Source: Gammaproteobacteria bacterium Milos-ODIII6
Lineage (GTDB): Bacteria; Pseudomonadota; Gammaproteobacteria; Chromatiales; Chromatiaceae
Assembly (NCBI GenBank): GCA_029228645.1
Contig: JAPTHR010000001.1
Coordinates: 214,925-278,924, forward strand
Direction of reading: 5' to 3'
Length of the DNA stretch: 64,000 nucleotides
Shown: positions 63,094 through 64,000 of the stretch, one piece after another
Layout: every line of letters starts with the position of its first letter
Position numbering within the stretch: the first letter of the stretch is position 1
Program-made: the position numbers and the translations under genes
Notes under the pieces: model-generated
The model's database searches: none
Told to the model about the DNA's origin: nothing
What the model saw: the letters and a program-made list of their open reading frames with translations, nothing else

Positions 63094-64000
63094 GGCCTGC
63101 ATCGATGAGGTTTCCGGTCGTTGCCGGCGTGACAACAGCCTGTGTACCGCTTCCCGTGGATCGAGACCCTCGAAAAGCACCGCGGCGGTCTGTTCGGTTA
63201 TCGGCATTTCCACCCCGAGTTCCCGGGACTTCTGTCTAACCTCGCGCGCGGTCAGGATGCCCTCGACCTCCTGCCCGATCTCCTTGCGCGCCTGTTCGAT
63301 GGTCTTGCCACTGGCCAATGCCAGCCCCATGCGTCGGTTGCGCGACTGGTCGTCGGTGCAGGTAAGCACCAGGTCGCCCAGGCCGGCCAACCCCATGAAG
63401 GTATCCATGTGTCCGCCGAGCTGCATTCCCAGGCGCGAGATCTCGGAAAGCCCGCGCGTGATCAGCGCGGCACGCGCATTCGCGCCGAACCCGAGTCCGT
63501 CCGAGATGCCGGCCGCAATGGCCATCACGTTCTTGCAGGCGCCCCCCACCTGGACCCCAACAAGATCCTGAGAGGTGTAAGCGCGGAAATGCCGGCTACC
63601 CAGATAAGCGGCCAGCCGGGAGGCATGCTCTTTCCGGGTTGAGGCAACGGTGATCGCCGTCGGCAGACCACGAGCGACCTCCGCGGCGAAGGTCGGACCG
63701 GAAATAACCGCCAGCGCCGTACCGGGAAAAAAACGCGCAGCGACGTCACCGAGGAGGGCCCCGGATTCCGGATCGAAGCCCTTGCTGGCCCAACTCAGCG
63801 AGGACAGGTCAGGGCGGATGGCGGCGATCTGCTGACACACATTTGCGAATGCGTGGCTGGGAACGACGACAAGCACCTCGTCGGCATCCTGCAGAGCGGT
63901 GGCGAGGTCGCTGCTGAGGCGCAGGCGCTCGGGGAAAGCGATGCCCGGCAGATAATGGCGGTTCTCGCGGTCCTGAACGAGCGTCTCGATCTCTTCGGCG
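63085..64000 (-). CDS. gpsA: Glycerol-3-phosphate dehydrogenase [NAD(P)+], N-terminal part missing (window edge)
   Basis: The frame is open from base 64000 to the stop at 63085 (about 304 residues); the start and NAD-binding GxGxxG lie outside. Visible motifs: DADEVLVVVPSHAF, LSSLSWASKGFDP, VISGPTFAAEVARGLPTAITVAS, the catalytic Lys region GACKNVMAIAAGISDGLGFGANARAALITRGL and GLAGLGDLVLTCTDDQSRNRRMG. Makes sn-glycerol-3-phosphate for phospholipids. Confidence 0.96.
   Translation of the reverse strand, partial: AEEIETLVQDRENRHYLPGIAFPERLRLSSDLATALQDADEVLVVVPSHAFANVCQQIAAIRPDLSSLSWASKGFDPESGALLGDVAARFFPGTALAVISGPTFAAEVARGLPTAITVASTRKEHASRLAAYLGSRHFRAYTSQDLVGVQVGGACKNVMAIAAGISDGLGFGANARAALITRGLSEISRLGMQLGGHMDTFMGLAGLGDLVLTCTDDQSRNRRMGLALASGKTIEQARKEIGQEVEGILTAREVRQKSRELGVEMPITEQTAAVLFEGLDPREAVHRLLSRRQRPETSSMQALT

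Overview
The window looks like the replication-origin region of a GC-rich gammaproteobacterium, plausibly a sulfur-oxidising Chromatiales-like lineage. The support is the gene order rsmG-mnmG / parAB / atpIBEFHAGDC / mnmE-yidC-rnpA-rpmH / dnaA-dnaN-recF-gyrB / glyQS, and a TusA-type sulfur carrier beside a PP-loop thiolation enzyme. Lineage is inferred from gene content and order only. I saw no rRNA, tRNA, CRISPR array or prophage.

Left part (1-11.4 kb): the 5' part of tamA (cut by the window edge) is divergent from a signalling island at 599-7030. The island holds a response regulator with a degenerate sigma54-type ATPase, a receiver gene broken by a 166-bp inverted-repeat element, a coiled-coil protein, an inner-membrane protein with a cytoplasmic roadblock/longin-like segment and a periplasmic OmpA domain, a Ras-like small GTPase, and a hybrid histidine kinase whose receiver has His in place of the phospho-Asp. 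The last three genes are tightly packed (ATGA overlaps). I consider this the most likely undescribed system here. An RND efflux pair follows on the other strand.

Centre (11.6-36.5 kb): glmS, glmU, a SlyD-like FKBP, the complete F1Fo ATP synthase operon with a good sigma70 promoter, parB-parA, rsmG, yaaA, mnmG, a MoxR/DUF58/TgpA-like membrane operon on the plus strand, then murI-mnmE-yidC-rnpA-rpmH on the minus strand. Origin core (36.5-43.5 kb): dnaA, dnaN, recF and gyrB on the plus strand. DnaA boxes occur upstream of dnaA, between dnaA and dnaN (beside a very AT-rich stretch), and downstream of gyrB. Two parS-like ParB sites lie inside recF. Seven copies of an AGTRA-N4-TYACTT palindrome resembling SlmA nucleoid-occlusion sites lie between 32 and 60 kb.

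Right part (43.5-64 kb): plsC, a GmhB-like HAD gene with altered catalytic residues, a MazG-like gene, glyS-glyQ, the PP-loop/TusA/cation-efflux genes, a Ser/Thr kinase, and a nitrogen block. That block has a eukaryotic-type glutamine synthetase (GSII) divergent from GSI (glnA), with NtrC-like sites in the shared intergenic region, followed by ntrB-ntrC. The end carries an HDOD regulator, a small conserved-looking protein, pyrD, trmL, a promoter-supported small ORF, and the start-truncated gpsA.
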